From a virus, in the IMG/VR virus record IMGVR_UViG_3300046674_000233, positions 1 to 46,195 of that record: 46,195 nucleotides of DNA. One strand, given 5' to 3'. Every line of letters begins with the position of its first letter. The stretch's first letter is position 1. Below, in pieces: positions 1 to 7,531 of the stretch. The position numbers and the translations under genes were made by a program. Under the pieces are notes generated by a model. That model had not been told where the DNA came from, did no database searches, and saw nothing but the letters and a program-made list of their open reading frames with translations.

Positions 1-127
1 ACTGGCCCTCATGCTGCGCAAGGCGCTTGCGTGGTGCCGCGAGCAGGTCGGCCCGGTTCCCGCATGGGTAGCCGAGGCTCGCGAACTGCTCGATCAGGTT
101 CGGCCCGAACCGCCCACACTGGCCGAG
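1..127. repeat. Left copy of 127-bp terminal direct repeat
   Basis: The first 127 bases are identical to the last 127 bases (46069-46195). An exact repeat of this length at both contig ends is the usual sign of a circular assembly graph closed with a k-mer of 127, not a packaged terminal repeat. An open reading frame passes through it without interruption. The unique genome is therefore about 46,068 bp. Confidence 0.95.
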
Positions 128-232
128 GTGTTGTCTCAGCTGCAGGCCGTGCACGACGCGAAGCACCCCGGCGACGAATTGATCCGCGTGCAGCTGCTGC
201 TCGAGCGTGCGCGCCGCGCGGGGCTGCTGTGA
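1..232 (+). CDS. Early protein of unknown function, 3' part (gene crosses the join)
   Basis: Continuation of the gene that starts at 45794; bases 1-127 duplicate the window end, so only 128-232 adds new codons. The segment is helical and rich in Arg, Glu and Leu, ending LLLERARRAGLL. An internal ATG at 11 has no ribosome binding site and lies mid-gene, so it is not the start. The stop TGA (230-232) overlaps the next start as TGATG, so the two genes are probably translationally coupled. Confidence 0.85.
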   Translation, partial: LALMLRKALAWCREQVGPVPAWVAEARELLDQVRPEPPTLAEVLSQLQAVHDAKHPGDELIRVQLLLERARRAGLL

Positions 233-561
233 TGTTGCGGCGCACGTGCGGAATGTACGTCAAGCGCGCGGCGGACCTGGTCGCCGGCGATGTGCTGGTG
301 ATCCCGCAGCGCGGCCTGCTGGCGCTGGAAAAGGTCGAGCCGCATGGCGCCTTTATGCGGTTGACGGCGCTGGGCGAAACGTTCGCCGAGCCCGCGCATG
401 GAATCGTCGAGGTCAGCCCGGCGCCGGATCTGCTGGAGCTGCTGCTCGTGGTGGACGGCGTGCAAAAAGCAATCGATGCGGACAGCCCGGCGCTTCTTAT
501 CGACGCGTTGCAGGAGGTGCGTAAAACGGTGGCAGCTTATCGTAAATCGGGGGTGCTATGA
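232..561 (+). CDS. Hypothetical early protein (109 aa)
   Basis: Starts at an ATG that overlaps the previous stop (TGATG) and ends by overlapping the next start (ATGA), so it sits in a coupled operon. An alternative start is residue 8 (MYVKRAADL). The N-terminal half looks like a small beta-barrel, with the phrase AGDVLVIPQRGLLALEKV, and the C-terminal half is helical. No family was recognised. The upstream neighbour also contains a short basic stretch followed by a GD turn, so both may share a small-domain fold; this is a weak inference. Confidence 0.8.
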   Translation: MLRRTCGMYVKRAADLVAGDVLVIPQRGLLALEKVEPHGAFMRLTALGETFAEPAHGIVEVSPAPDLLELLLVVDGVQKAIDADSPALLIDALQEVRKTVAAYRKSGVL

Positions 562-567
562 ACACGC
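548..567 (+). repeat. 20-bp direct repeat at a stop-start junction, copy 1
   Basis: The same 20 bases occur at 676-695. Each copy encodes the end of one protein (GVL) and the start of the next (MNT) around an ATGA overlap. This suggests one junction was copied when a small gene was inserted or duplicated. Confidence 0.85.
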
Positions 568-689
568 AATTGCAGGCAGCGCTGCGGCGCTTGGACCGGC
601 ACGACGAACTGGTCGCCCAGCGTGAGCGCCGGAAACCCTGGCACCTGCGCCTGGTGCTGCTCCTACTGCGCCGTGCGGGGGTGCTATGA
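558..689 (+). CDS. Small basic early protein (43 aa)
   Basis: A 43-aa protein between two ATGA overlaps, starting at the ATG at 558 and ending at the TGA at 687-689. It is rich in Arg and Leu and has a hydrophobic C-terminal stretch, LRLVLLLLRRAGVL. Its stop and start junctions are a perfect 20-bp repeat. No function is recognised. Support comes from the operon coupling rather than from homology. Confidence 0.6.
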   Translation: MNTQLQAALRRLDRHDELVAQRERRKPWHLRLVLLLLRRAGVL

Positions 690-695
690 ACACGC
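676..695 (+). repeat. 20-bp direct repeat at a stop-start junction, copy 2
   Basis: Second copy of the sequence at 548-567. It spans the stop of the 43-aa gene and the start of the 57-aa gene. Confidence 0.85.
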
Positions 696-859
696 GGCCG
701 CCTGACGCCCCCTGCCCATGCTGCGGCAAGTTGATGCCCCCAATGCTGCCGGACATGCCGAGCGACTGGCCGGGCGCAGACGAATACGATCATTACTGGT
801 GCGACGTCTGCGTCGAGGCGTACGACTTCGACGAGGTGCCGCCGCCCGATCAACCGTAA
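686..859 (+). CDS. Small putative zinc-binding protein (57 aa)
   Basis: Starts in an ATGA overlap with the 43-aa gene. It has two Cys clusters, CPCCGK near residue 10 and CDVC near residue 39, spaced as in a small zinc ribbon. The C-terminus is acidic. It is the last gene of the plus-strand cassette from 45718. Its end overlaps the end of the convergent minor head gene by 10 bp, and no terminator is visible. A role as a small host-factor-binding protein is possible but not shown. Confidence 0.7.
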   Translation: MNTRPPDAPCPCCGKLMPPMLPDMPSDWPGADEYDHYWCDVCVEAYDFDEVPPPDQP

Positions 860-1965
860 AGCTTCCGTAAATCCTTGAGCGACAGTTCGCGGCCGTGCTG
901 GTCGACGAGCTGCCGCAGCGTTATTTTCCCGTCGCGCCACAGCTGCGCGCGCCCAGGGCCGAGCAGATCGTCAACGAATGCCGGCCCTTTCTTTTCCTGA
1001 CGCTTGAGGAACGCACCGAACGACATGTCGGCCGCCACAGGGTCGCCGGTGGCGCTGCGGCTCGTGGTGCTGGGATCGAATTCGGGAATGTCGAGGCCCA
1101 GTTCCTTGAACGTCTTCGTAATCGGGATTTCTACGGAACGTTCATTCCAATGGCGGGGGAGCCCGCCGTTATAGGGCAAATTATTCGGGGCGATCGGCTT
1201 ATAGCCGGGGATTTCCCACGCCGCCTGGCTGTAGGCGATGCAAATTTTCGTTGTGTGCCCGTCGAGCGTGGAAATTTGCCGGATGCCTTTTACGACGTCG
1301 GCGTTCGCGAGCAGCGTTTCGCGCCGGGCGACGGCCTGCACTGTCGCGACGCTCGTTTGCACCAGGGCCGCGGCGTTCGCGCGCGTTACGTCCATCACGC
1401 CGCCGACGTAGTTGTAGACCCGTTCGCCATCGACGACCGTGTAGCCGGCCGCGCGCCCGCGAATGCGCCGGATGATCTGGTCGTTCGTCTCGGCCTGCGC
1501 GATACCCTGCGCCACCTGGTTCTTAAACCTGAACATGGTGTCGCCCGCCTGGCGCGCCCACCAGTCCGCCGACGGTGCGCCCTGTATCAGCGTCTTGCCG
1601 GCCAGCTGGCGCAGCACGGCGTCCGTCGGCAGGCTCGGCGTGATGGCGCCCCGGAACGCTGTCTCCAGGCTGGCCGCCGTGGTGCTGGCCTCGAGGCGCG
1701 CGAGCTGTCCGAGCTGGTCGTCGGCGCGGGAACTGGCCTGCGTGTAGTAATCGTCGATGACCGTTTGCACCTGGCGCAGCAGGCGCGCCTTGTCGTCGCG
1801 GCTGATATCGGTCAGCGCCCGCCCGCCCTTGGTGAGCATGTCGACAAGATCCTCCTCCATGTTGCGCAGCAGCGCCAGGATGACGGCGCGCTCGCTGGCC
1901 GTGTAGCGGAACAGCGTGATTTGCCGTGCGATCAGGTCGTCGGCGAGCGTGTCGTCTTTTAGCAT
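850..1965 (-). CDS. MuF-like minor head (head morphogenesis) protein
   Basis: The 371-aa product matches the phage Mu F / SPP1 gp7 family of minor head proteins, which sit near the portal and can be ejected with the DNA. The family signature is at about residues 230-280: a TLDGHTTKIC segment, then WEIPGYKPI and LPYNGGLPRHWNERS. The N-terminal two thirds is helical. The chosen start is the ATG at 1965, preceded by AGGA at suitable spacing; a TTG one codon upstream is less likely. In the late operon it follows the portal, but a plus-strand cassette (2037-3971) separates the two genes. Its ribosome binding site region overlaps the divergent class 1 promoter at 1976. Confidence 0.88.
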   Translation of the reverse strand: MLKDDTLADDLIARQITLFRYTASERAVILALLRNMEEDLVDMLTKGGRALTDISRDDKARLLRQVQTVIDDYYTQASSRADDQLGQLARLEASTTAASLETAFRGAITPSLPTDAVLRQLAGKTLIQGAPSADWWARQAGDTMFRFKNQVAQGIAQAETNDQIIRRIRGRAAGYTVVDGERVYNYVGGVMDVTRANAAALVQTSVATVQAVARRETLLANADVVKGIRQISTLDGHTTKICIAYSQAAWEIPGYKPIAPNNLPYNGGLPRHWNERSVEIPITKTFKELGLDIPEFDPSTTSRSATGDPVAADMSFGAFLKRQEKKGPAFVDDLLGPGRAQLWRDGKITLRQLVDQHGRELSLKDLRKLYG

Positions 1966-1975
1966 CAATATCCTG

Positions 1976-2004
1976 TTGACAGAGTTTATTTATTAAACTA
2001 TTCT
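1976..2004 (+). promoter_or_regulatory. Class 1 promoter with AGTTTA-N5-TAAACT operator
   Basis: TTGACA (1976-1981), a 17-bp spacer containing the AGTTTA-N5-TAAACT palindrome, and TATTCT (1999-2004). It drives the cassette 2037-3632. The 29-bp block matches the promoters at 25834 and 45718 except in the -10 box. This leader is short and lacks the hairpin seen in the other four. Confidence 0.85.
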
Positions 2005-2036
2005 TACATACATCATCAACGCAACCGGAGAAACTA

Positions 2037-2216
2037 ATGCATCAATACCGCGTACGCCTCACATGGATGACGTGGCTCACAGAGCCCGGATTTACGCCGA
2101 AGCATCACGACTGGCAAGGCGTTGTAGAAGCTGCGAACGTCGACGCCGCGCTCCGTGCGGCCAAGCTCCTAGCCGGCGCGCCAACTCGCGCAACGAGCGA
2201 AACCCAGCGTACCTAA
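2037..2216 (+). CDS. Small early protein (59 aa)
   Basis: The ATG at 2037 follows CCGGAGAAACTA, a good ribosome binding site, about 33 nt after the -10 box. The product begins MHQYRVRLTWMTWLTEPGFT, with several aromatic residues, and continues into a short Ala-rich helix. The N-terminal segment resembles an amphipathic beta strand followed by a helix. No family was recognised. It is the first gene of the 1976 cassette, and a hairpin after it (2228-2246) may trim the message before the next gene. Confidence 0.7.
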   Translation: MHQYRVRLTWMTWLTEPGFTPKHHDWQGVVEAANVDAALRAAKLLAGAPTRATSETQRT

Positions 2217-2227
2217 TTTTCACTCGC

Positions 2228-2246
2228 CGCCCGGACTTGCCGGGCG
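2228..2246 (+). terminator. Intergenic hairpin, possible attenuator
   Basis: The 7-bp stem CGCCCGG/CCGGGCG has a 5-nt loop and lies between the first and second genes of the cassette. It is followed by TATTCT rather than a run of T, so it is probably a weak terminator or an mRNA-stabilising hairpin rather than a full stop. Confidence 0.45.
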
Positions 2247-2288
2247 TATTCTAGCGTTTCTAACCGTAAATCCTAATTGGAGCCCATT

Positions 2289-2627
2289 ATGCCCAAGAAA
2301 GCCCCCGAGCAACAGCCGCAGTTGTCCCCCGCTACCGCCACGCAGTTTGAAGGGCGTATTTTGCGCACGATGAATATCGGCCCGTTCGAAGTGGACGCGC
2401 ATAGCGCGATCGACATCGACGAAGGCGTGCGCTCGTACCTGGTCTCCGTCGACGCCCAGCACGGTCCGGACGCCTACGCGATCCGCGAAACCGTGATGAC
2501 CGCCGCCGGCGAGGGCGCCCGCGCCTACCGCACCGTGCAGCGCATGGAACTGGCGACGCGCCTGCAGCTGCCCGCCGATTATGATCCCGCCGACCTGGTC
2601 GGCCGCACGTTCCTGGTGCCGGCATGA
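2289..2627 (+). CDS. Hypothetical early protein (112 aa)
   Basis: Starts at ATG 2289 with TTGGAG upstream. The product has a Lys/Pro/Gln-rich first 20 residues, then a compact alpha-beta region (GPFEVDAHSAIDIDEGVRSY) and ends with ADLVGRTFLVPA. No family was recognised. It ends in an ATGA overlap with the 48-aa membrane protein, so the two are coupled. Confidence 0.8.
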   Translation: MPKKAPEQQPQLSPATATQFEGRILRTMNIGPFEVDAHSAIDIDEGVRSYLVSVDAQHGPDAYAIRETVMTAAGEGARAYRTVQRMELATRLQLPADYDPADLVGRTFLVPA

Positions 2628-2770
2628 TGGGCCCCATGCTCGCGCTGTTCGGCGTGGCGTGCTGGGCGGTACTGGTCGCCTTCGGCGCCGCCTTGCTCGA
2701 CGCAACGCTGTACGCGGCGGCCACGGTGTTGGGCGTGGTGGCCGCGTTCCATGGCGGGCCGCGAAAATGA
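2624..2770 (+). CDS. Small two-helix membrane protein (48 aa)
   Basis: Starts and ends with ATGA overlaps (2624 and 2767), which strongly supports translation. Almost the whole sequence is hydrophobic and can form two membrane helices: about residues 5-22 (LALFGVACWAVLVAFGAALL) and 28-42 (TLYAAATVLGVVAAF), followed by a basic tail. It is probably an inner-membrane protein; a superinfection-exclusion role is possible given the early operon, but is only a guess. Confidence 0.7.
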   Translation: MMGPMLALFGVACWAVLVAFGAALLDATLYAAATVLGVVAAFHGGPRK

Positions 2771-3438
2771 CCGCCGCGCCGAGTTACTTTTCGGACGAGA
2801 CGCGGGCGGCCGTGCTGGACCTGATCGCGGGTAGCCCGGCGCCGCTAACCGTGCGCGCCATCGCGTTCGAATCCTGCATATCGATGACGCTGGCCTACTC
2901 CGTCATCGTGTCGCTGCACAGCGCCCGCGAGATCCGCATCGCCGCGTACGGGCCGCCATGCCAGGGACGACCGCCGCGCCTGTACGATACGCGGGTCGAA
3001 CTGGGCGACGCGCCAGAGCCTGCGTTAGCGCCGCAGCACAAGGCGCAGGGGCAACCGTCGCTTGATCGTGCGCGCGACTTCATGCTGGCCTTGGAGCCTG
3101 ACGAACTGGTGACGGTGCACCAAGTGGCCGCCGATACGCTCCAATCGCTCTCACGCGCCGCCAGGAACCTCCGTATCCTGCGCGGGCTGGGCGAGGTACG
3201 TGTCGCATGCTGGACGCCGCAGGCGGGCCGTGGCGGGCGCGCTACGCCATCGTACGACCGGCAGACGCACCTGGCCAGCGTGCCCGAGCCGACCGCCGCC
3301 ACACGCTCGCCGCCCACGCTGCTACAGCGCCAGTCAGCCAACGAGCAGAAGCGCATCAAGCGCGCCGAGCAGCCGGCACCGGTGGCGCGCCCCGCTTTCG
3401 ATCCTAAAACCGCCATCAACTGGAAAAGGGCCGCATGA
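2767..3438 (+). CDS. Tandem winged-helix-like early protein (223 aa)
   Basis: Starts in an ATGA overlap. Residues 1-75 and about 95-155 both look like winged-helix units: helix, turn, helix, then a beta hairpin ending in ARLYDT-like or TPSYDR-like sequences (PPRLYDTRVEL and ATPSYDRQTHL). This points to an internal duplication and DNA binding. The C-terminal 60 residues are basic, Pro/Gln-rich and probably disordered. It is the largest gene of the 1976 cassette and a candidate regulator. No exact family was identified. Confidence 0.75.
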   Translation: MTAAPSYFSDETRAAVLDLIAGSPAPLTVRAIAFESCISMTLAYSVIVSLHSAREIRIAAYGPPCQGRPPRLYDTRVELGDAPEPALAPQHKAQGQPSLDRARDFMLALEPDELVTVHQVAADTLQSLSRAARNLRILRGLGEVRVACWTPQAGRGGRATPSYDRQTHLASVPEPTAATRSPPTLLQRQSANEQKRIKRAEQPAPVARPAFDPKTAINWKRAA

Positions 3439-3632
3439 TGACAGCCGATCAAGAAAAACGTACGCGCCATTTCCTGCAACGCTACCGCGACCGCCTGGCC
3501 GCCGCGATCGTGCACGAAGGGTTGCGCGATGCGCGCGAATTCAAAGCCGTGTGCGACCTGCTGCTCGAGCTGCGGCCGGTGCAGGACGGGCCGCCGCCCG
3601 GCATGGTGGACAGGCGCAGGCTGCCGCGGTAG
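3435..3632 (+). CDS. Hypothetical early protein (65 aa)
   Basis: Starts at an ATG overlapping the previous stop (ATGATGA). It is highly charged and helical, beginning MMTADQEKRTRHFLQRYRDR, with a Pro/Arg-rich tail. No family was recognised. It closes the cassette and is followed six bases later by a strong intrinsic terminator. Confidence 0.75.
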   Translation: MMTADQEKRTRHFLQRYRDRLAAAIVHEGLRDAREFKAVCDLLLELRPVQDGPPPGMVDRRRLPR

Positions 3633-3637
3633 ATCGC

Positions 3638-3660
3638 TCGCCCTTCGGGGCGATTTTTTT
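3638..3660 (+). terminator. Intrinsic terminator of the 1976 cassette
   Basis: Perfect stem TCGCCC/GGGCGA with a TTCG tetraloop, followed by seven T. It ends the 2037-3632 operon just upstream of the next class 1 promoter. On the opposite strand the hairpin has no T tract, so late transcription can probably pass. Confidence 0.92.
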
Positions 3661-3671
3661 GTCGAAAGTAG

Positions 3672-3700
3672 TTGACAGAGTTTAGTAATTAAACTATTCT
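3672..3700 (+). promoter_or_regulatory. Class 1 promoter with AGTTTA-N5-TAAACT operator
   Basis: TTGACA (3672-3677), a 17-bp spacer, and TATTCT (3695-3700). The palindrome centre reads GTAAT, shared with the promoter at 10736, whereas the other three have TTTAT. It drives the single gene at 3753. Confidence 0.85.
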
Positions 3701-3717
3701 ACAACTCATGGACGCGA

Positions 3718-3728
3718 CGCACGGTGCG
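3718..3728 (+). promoter_or_regulatory. Leader-RNA hairpin of class 1 cassette
   Basis: CGCA-CGG-TGCG in the 5' leader, between the promoter and the AGGAGA site at 3740-3745. The leader shares CATGGACGCG-CGCACGG with the leader at 25870. Confidence 0.5.
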
Positions 3729-3752
3729 AAGCGCAAGACAGGAGAAATCAAA

Positions 3753-3971
3753 ATGGCAGACACTTCGCACTTGGTAGCAATTCAGCAGCGCTTGGCGAGC
3801 GAACGCGAACGCCTGGCGAACGCTACGACCGAAGCCGAAAAACAGCAGCGCGCGGTATGGGTCGCACAGGTTGAGCGCGAAGAAGTCGCCGAGCTGGAAT
3901 TCCTCGGCATGACCGGCGAGCCTCTGCCCGAAATGAGCGACGACGATCTGCTCGCCGCGCTCCTTGCTTAA
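3753..3971 (+). CDS. Small acidic early protein (72 aa)
   Basis: The start is the ATG at 3753, placed behind CAGGAGAAATCAAA. An in-frame ATG at 3708 would sit at the transcription start and is part of the conserved leader, so it is unlikely. The product is a long charged helix (about residues 5-50) with an acidic tail, MSDDDLLAALLA. No family was recognised. It may be a small inhibitor or adaptor, since it is the sole product of a strong early promoter. Its stop shares the four bases TTAA with the stop of the convergent portal gene. Confidence 0.8.
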   Translation: MADTSHLVAIQQRLASERERLANATTEAEKQQRAVWVAQVEREEVAELEFLGMTGEPLPEMSDDDLLAALLA

Positions 3972-5401
3972 CCCCCGCCAGCGCCGGCGCCCGCTGCGGC
4001 CGGCGTCGGGGCAACCAGGGATGGCGGGGCGTTCGCGATTTTCGTCTGCTCGTCTTCGAAGGTCGAGCCCTCGCTGACCACGCCGCCGCGCTGGAATTTC
4101 CCGAACAGTTCCTCATGGCTCATCGCTCCCGATTGCCAGGCGCCGACCAGCGCCGTAATTTCCTGCGCGCTCAAGGCGGTCGGCAGGAAGTCCTTGTTAA
4201 TCTGGTACTTGACCTCGCCGGATCCGCCCGCCCAGCTGTCGAACACGGATAGCGCCCCCTCCAGCTTGGCGGACAGCTCGCCCGCCTGTCGCTGCAGGAT
4301 GGACTGCTCGCCGGCGCGGTGCATGCCTGCCGTGTCCGCTGCCTCGACGCCCGATTTCTGCGCTTCCAGCATGCGCGCGCCCAGCACCGCCATTTGCTGC
4401 TCTTTGACCTTGAGGCGGTCCGACAGCGCGGATAGGCCTTGCCCGGTGTACTCCAGCATGCCGACCTGCGCGCCATGTGGGAACGTCCAGAGCACGCCGC
4501 CGCCGATGTACAGCGGTTCATCGATGGATTTGCCGTCGTCGTCCAGCCGCTGCGGAATGCCCGCGGCCCAGGGCTGCGGCAGCGCCGTCTGGTGCGCGCC
4601 GTGCTCGAGGTCCGCCGTGGTCTGGTAGTGCGACAGGTTGACGTCCATAAGCGCCTGCAGCGGCGGGCGGCCGTCGCCGATGATGTGCAGCGGGATCTCG
4701 GGGAGCGGCTTACCCGCGATCGTTGGCGTGACCGGCCCGCCCTCGCGCACCGGTTCGCCGCCGTCAACAGGGCGGCGCCACAGCTGTTGCACGTAGACGC
4801 CGCCAACTAAGCGCAGCTCGCGCCACTGGTCGACCTTGAGCGGCGCGAACGGGTCGTCGGGGTTGTCCTGGTAGGTGCATTCGGCCAGGACCGCCATGAC
4901 CAGCGCCGTTTTGTTGTTGACCCAGCCGTATTGCCAGTTAATCAAAGACTCGGCCGTGTAGCGGGCCAGGTGCGGGCGCACGTTCAGCGCCTCGACCTGC
5001 GCGCGCGTCATCGGCGTGGCCGGCGCTGGCGGGTGGTCGACCAGCACGGCGACCTTGCCGACCGTCTCCAGCTCCTCGGCGCACTTGGCGCCGAACGCGT
5101 CCATGCTTTCGCCGCTTTTCGTCACGTCGAGCAGCATGTCGGCCACGCCTGCCGACACACCGCATTCGGGCGCCGATCGGAACAGCATGCCGACCAGTCC
5201 CTCGATGGTGCGCTGGGTGGCGTTGAAAAACGACGCGCGGCACTTGCGCGCTTTGTAGCTGGCGTCCGGTTCCTCGACCAGGCGCGGCAGGTACTTCTCG
5301 CCGGCGGCGTGTACGGCGGCCTGGCCCTCGTAGAAATCGCGGGCCTGCTTCCATTGGTCGGCGCGGGCGGAATATTCGGGGTGTAGGTTGGTCACTGGCA
5401 T
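3968..5401 (-). CDS. Portal protein, DUF4055 family
   Basis: The 477-aa product resembles the DUF4055 portal family, the ring at the capsid vertex through which DNA passes. Supporting features are the N-terminal YEGQAAVHAAGEKYLPRLVEE segment, the YKARKCRASFFNATQRTIEGLVGMLFR block, and the C-terminal stem-like helix with SALSDRLKVKEQQMAVLGARML. The end is Ala/Gly/Pro-rich. It is immediately downstream of the large terminase (2-base gap), the canonical place for a portal. Its stop overlaps the antisense early gene at 3971, and the MuF-like gene continues only after that cassette. Confidence 0.88.
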   Translation of the reverse strand: MPVTNLHPEYSARADQWKQARDFYEGQAAVHAAGEKYLPRLVEEPDASYKARKCRASFFNATQRTIEGLVGMLFRSAPECGVSAGVADMLLDVTKSGESMDAFGAKCAEELETVGKVAVLVDHPPAPATPMTRAQVEALNVRPHLARYTAESLINWQYGWVNNKTALVMAVLAECTYQDNPDDPFAPLKVDQWRELRLVGGVYVQQLWRRPVDGGEPVREGGPVTPTIAGKPLPEIPLHIIGDGRPPLQALMDVNLSHYQTTADLEHGAHQTALPQPWAAGIPQRLDDDGKSIDEPLYIGGGVLWTFPHGAQVGMLEYTGQGLSALSDRLKVKEQQMAVLGARMLEAQKSGVEAADTAGMHRAGEQSILQRQAGELSAKLEGALSVFDSWAGGSGEVKYQINKDFLPTALSAQEITALVGAWQSGAMSHEELFGKFQRGGVVSEGSTFEDEQTKIANAPPSLVAPTPAAAGAGAGGG

Positions 5402-5403
5402 GG

Positions 5404-6672
5404 TTATCGGCCCTTGATTGGTACAGTCAAAATTCGGTTAAAGCTGACCGGGTACAGCTTGACAATGCAGTAGCCGCCGGCGTCGACGGCGTGGTCGAAT
5501 CCGCCCTTTTTGTCCGGCTCGCCCTTCTCGTCGTACGCCTGCTTTTCCAGCGCCTCGACGTAGTCCGGGCATTCCTCGGCGTTGACCCAGTAGCCCCGCT
5601 CGAGCGCCTGGTTCATCGACAGGATGCGGTCCTTGACGGCCGGGTTCGACGGGTTCACGACGACATTAAAATTCGCCTTGCGTAGCAGCGACAGGTCTGT
5701 TTCGCTCGCGTTGCTGGTCTTGCGGTTCTGCCCGCTCGCGTCAGGATACACGGAAATATTACGCCCCGGAAATCTCATTATGATCGCGTCGATCATATCG
5801 GGCGTGTCGAGGCGCTTCGTGATCTCGGCCAGCGCGTACGGGCGACCCTTGCGGATGACGTGCACGATCGCGGCCATTTTCCCGACGTTGAAGTCCATGC
5901 CGATATGCAGCGCCTCGCCCGGCTGGATACGCTCGGTGGTCAGGTTGAACGCGCGGTTAAAGCACCGGTACACGGTGCCGGTCGTCAGGTTCGTGAACTC
6001 GCCGTTGAGGTAGGCGCGGATCAGGTGCTCGGGATACGAGGCGAGCAGCGAGTCGATGTAGTCCTCGGGCAGATTCGCCTCGTTGTCGTACGTGGACGCC
6101 TGCACCAGGCCGTAGAAGTCGGCGACCTTGGGATTCTTCGCGACCTGGTCGACGAATTGATTGTAGGTAAATTTAAAACCCTCGGGAGTTGTCGTAACGT
6201 CAATCCCGTTTAGGAGCCCTGGCTTGACCACGCGCAGGCGGGCGATGATCTTGCGCCAGGCGCGCGTGGCCTTGTCCGTCTTCATGACGTCGACCTCGTC
6301 GACGGTCGCGCGACCGATCTTGAAGCCGATGATCGACTCCGGGTGCTCCATCGATCGGCAAATCGTCGTGCCGTAGTAGAAGCGCCCGCGGTAGAAGTGG
6401 ACCTCCTTGTTCGACTCGTTGACCTTGACGCGCATGCCGTACCAGCTCGCGACCTCGTCAACGGTCGGATAGAAGATGTCCCGAATGTGCGGGTACGTGG
6501 GCGCAAAGTAACCCTGCGGCACGCCCGGGTGCAGGTGGAACTGGTCGACCTGCGCCATACAGCCAACGGCGGTCTTGCCGGTGCCGAAGCCGCCCACGAA
6601 GGCGCGGAACTTGCGCTTGAGCTTCAGGAATTTGAGCTGCGGTACGTTGGGCTTGACGGTCAATACGGTCAT
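5404..6672 (-). CDS. terL: Terminase large subunit
   Basis: ATP-driven DNA packaging motor and nuclease, 422 aa. The Walker A motif GGFGTGKT is at residues 27-34 and a Walker B-like TVDEVDV near 123. The nuclease half has acidic clusters GMDFNVGK near 257, VYPDASG further on, and DHAVDAGGY near the C-terminus, as in RNase H-fold terminase nucleases. It starts in an ATGA overlap with the small subunit and ends just before the portal. The length and order are typical of siphophage packaging modules. Confidence 0.95.
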   Translation of the reverse strand: MTVLTVKPNVPQLKFLKLKRKFRAFVGGFGTGKTAVGCMAQVDQFHLHPGVPQGYFAPTYPHIRDIFYPTVDEVASWYGMRVKVNESNKEVHFYRGRFYYGTTICRSMEHPESIIGFKIGRATVDEVDVMKTDKATRAWRKIIARLRVVKPGLLNGIDVTTTPEGFKFTYNQFVDQVAKNPKVADFYGLVQASTYDNEANLPEDYIDSLLASYPEHLIRAYLNGEFTNLTTGTVYRCFNRAFNLTTERIQPGEALHIGMDFNVGKMAAIVHVIRKGRPYALAEITKRLDTPDMIDAIIMRFPGRNISVYPDASGQNRKTSNASETDLSLLRKANFNVVVNPSNPAVKDRILSMNQALERGYWVNAEECPDYVEALEKQAYDEKGEPDKKGGFDHAVDAGGYCIVKLYPVSFNRILTVPIKGR

Positions 6673-7400
6673 CGCTTGCGCCCCGGCTTGGCGGCGTCGG
6701 TGGCCTCGTACTGGATGACGGTCGGCGGCGGCGTGAGCGTGTCGGCGTCCTCGGGCTGGCGCGTCAATAGGTCGTGCATCTGCGCGGCCAGCTTCAACGC
6801 CCCGTCCTGGCTGCGCATCGTGATCTTGAGGCCGTCCTTGGTGCGGTGCAGGCCCGAGAACAGGCGTGCGGCCCCGTCAGGCCAGTCACGGCTGTCCTTG
6901 ATGACCTCGTAGACCTCGCCCAGGCCCGAGCACTCCGGGCAATCCGGGTGCGGCCGCGTGCGCAGGTTGAACCCGACGCCGCCCTCGTGGTCAAACGTGA
7001 GGCCGGCGCTATCCTCCGGATGGTCGGCCATGTGCTTTTGCCAAGCCTCGCGGAATTCGCGCGGCGTGCGGTGGTACAGGTGGCCGGCGCCGTGACAGTA
7101 GCGGCAGGCGCCGCGGATCACTTCGAACAGGGCGCGGGGGTCGGCCTTGGCCAGCAGCGTGATCTCGCGGACCGTCTCCTCGGCCGTGATGCCGCGGCGC
7201 TCGATGCGTTCGGCCTTAAGGCGCGCAAGCTCGGCGCTCACATCGGGCCGACGCAGAAGGCGCAGACCGGACAGAAGCGCATGCCCACCCTTCTGCGGCC
7301 CATAGATGCGCTCGTACGCCGGCCCCGGCTTCTCGTCGGGGTCTTCCAGGATCGCGGCCACGAAGGCGGCGTGTAGGGGGTTGAGCTTGCGGGCCGTCAT
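6669..7400 (-). CDS. terS: Terminase small subunit with zinc ribbon
   Basis: 243 aa. The N-terminal 100 residues have the helical terminase_2 layout (LNPLHAAFVAAIL, then AYERIYG, then RRPDVSAELARLKAERIERRGIT). A middle insertion carries two Cys pairs, CRYCHGAGH and CPECSGLG, forming a probable zinc ribbon. It recognises the packaging site and directs the large subunit. The ATG at 7400 is the only good start; its ribosome binding site is weak. It is the first gene of the late minus-strand operon, 125 nt downstream of the candidate late promoter at 7532-7559. Confidence 0.85.
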   Translation of the reverse strand: MTARKLNPLHAAFVAAILEDPDEKPGPAYERIYGPQKGGHALLSGLRLLRRPDVSAELARLKAERIERRGITAEETVREITLLAKADPRALFEVIRGACRYCHGAGHLYHRTPREFREAWQKHMADHPEDSAGLTFDHEGGVGFNLRTRPHPDCPECSGLGEVYEVIKDSRDWPDGAARLFSGLHRTKDGLKITMRSQDGALKLAAQMHDLLTRQPEDADTLTPPPTVIQYEATDAAKPGRKR

Positions 7401-7531
7401 AGGCGCGATTGTAGCCGGGAATCACTGTTACGCCACAGAAATTTACGCTAGGACTCTCGCCCGTCTATCGAGCGCGCCCTTTTCGTCCTGTAGATTCCCC
7501 ACATCGGCTAATAATCACGCCAATACACTGA

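Noticed and set aside
1-127. Terminal repeat as a biological packaged repeat
   Set aside because: Its exact length of 127 bases and location within a gene fit an assembly overlap better.
895-1962. Long plus-strand open frame opposite the MuF-like gene
   Set aside because: It mirrors the minus-strand gene and is caused by high GC. It has no ribosome binding site, and its protein is low in structure and rich in Arg and Ala.
3708-3752. Upstream in-frame ATG for the 3753 gene
   Set aside because: It lies at the predicted transcription start within a leader conserved in another cassette, and a strong ribosome binding site precedes the ATG at 3753.
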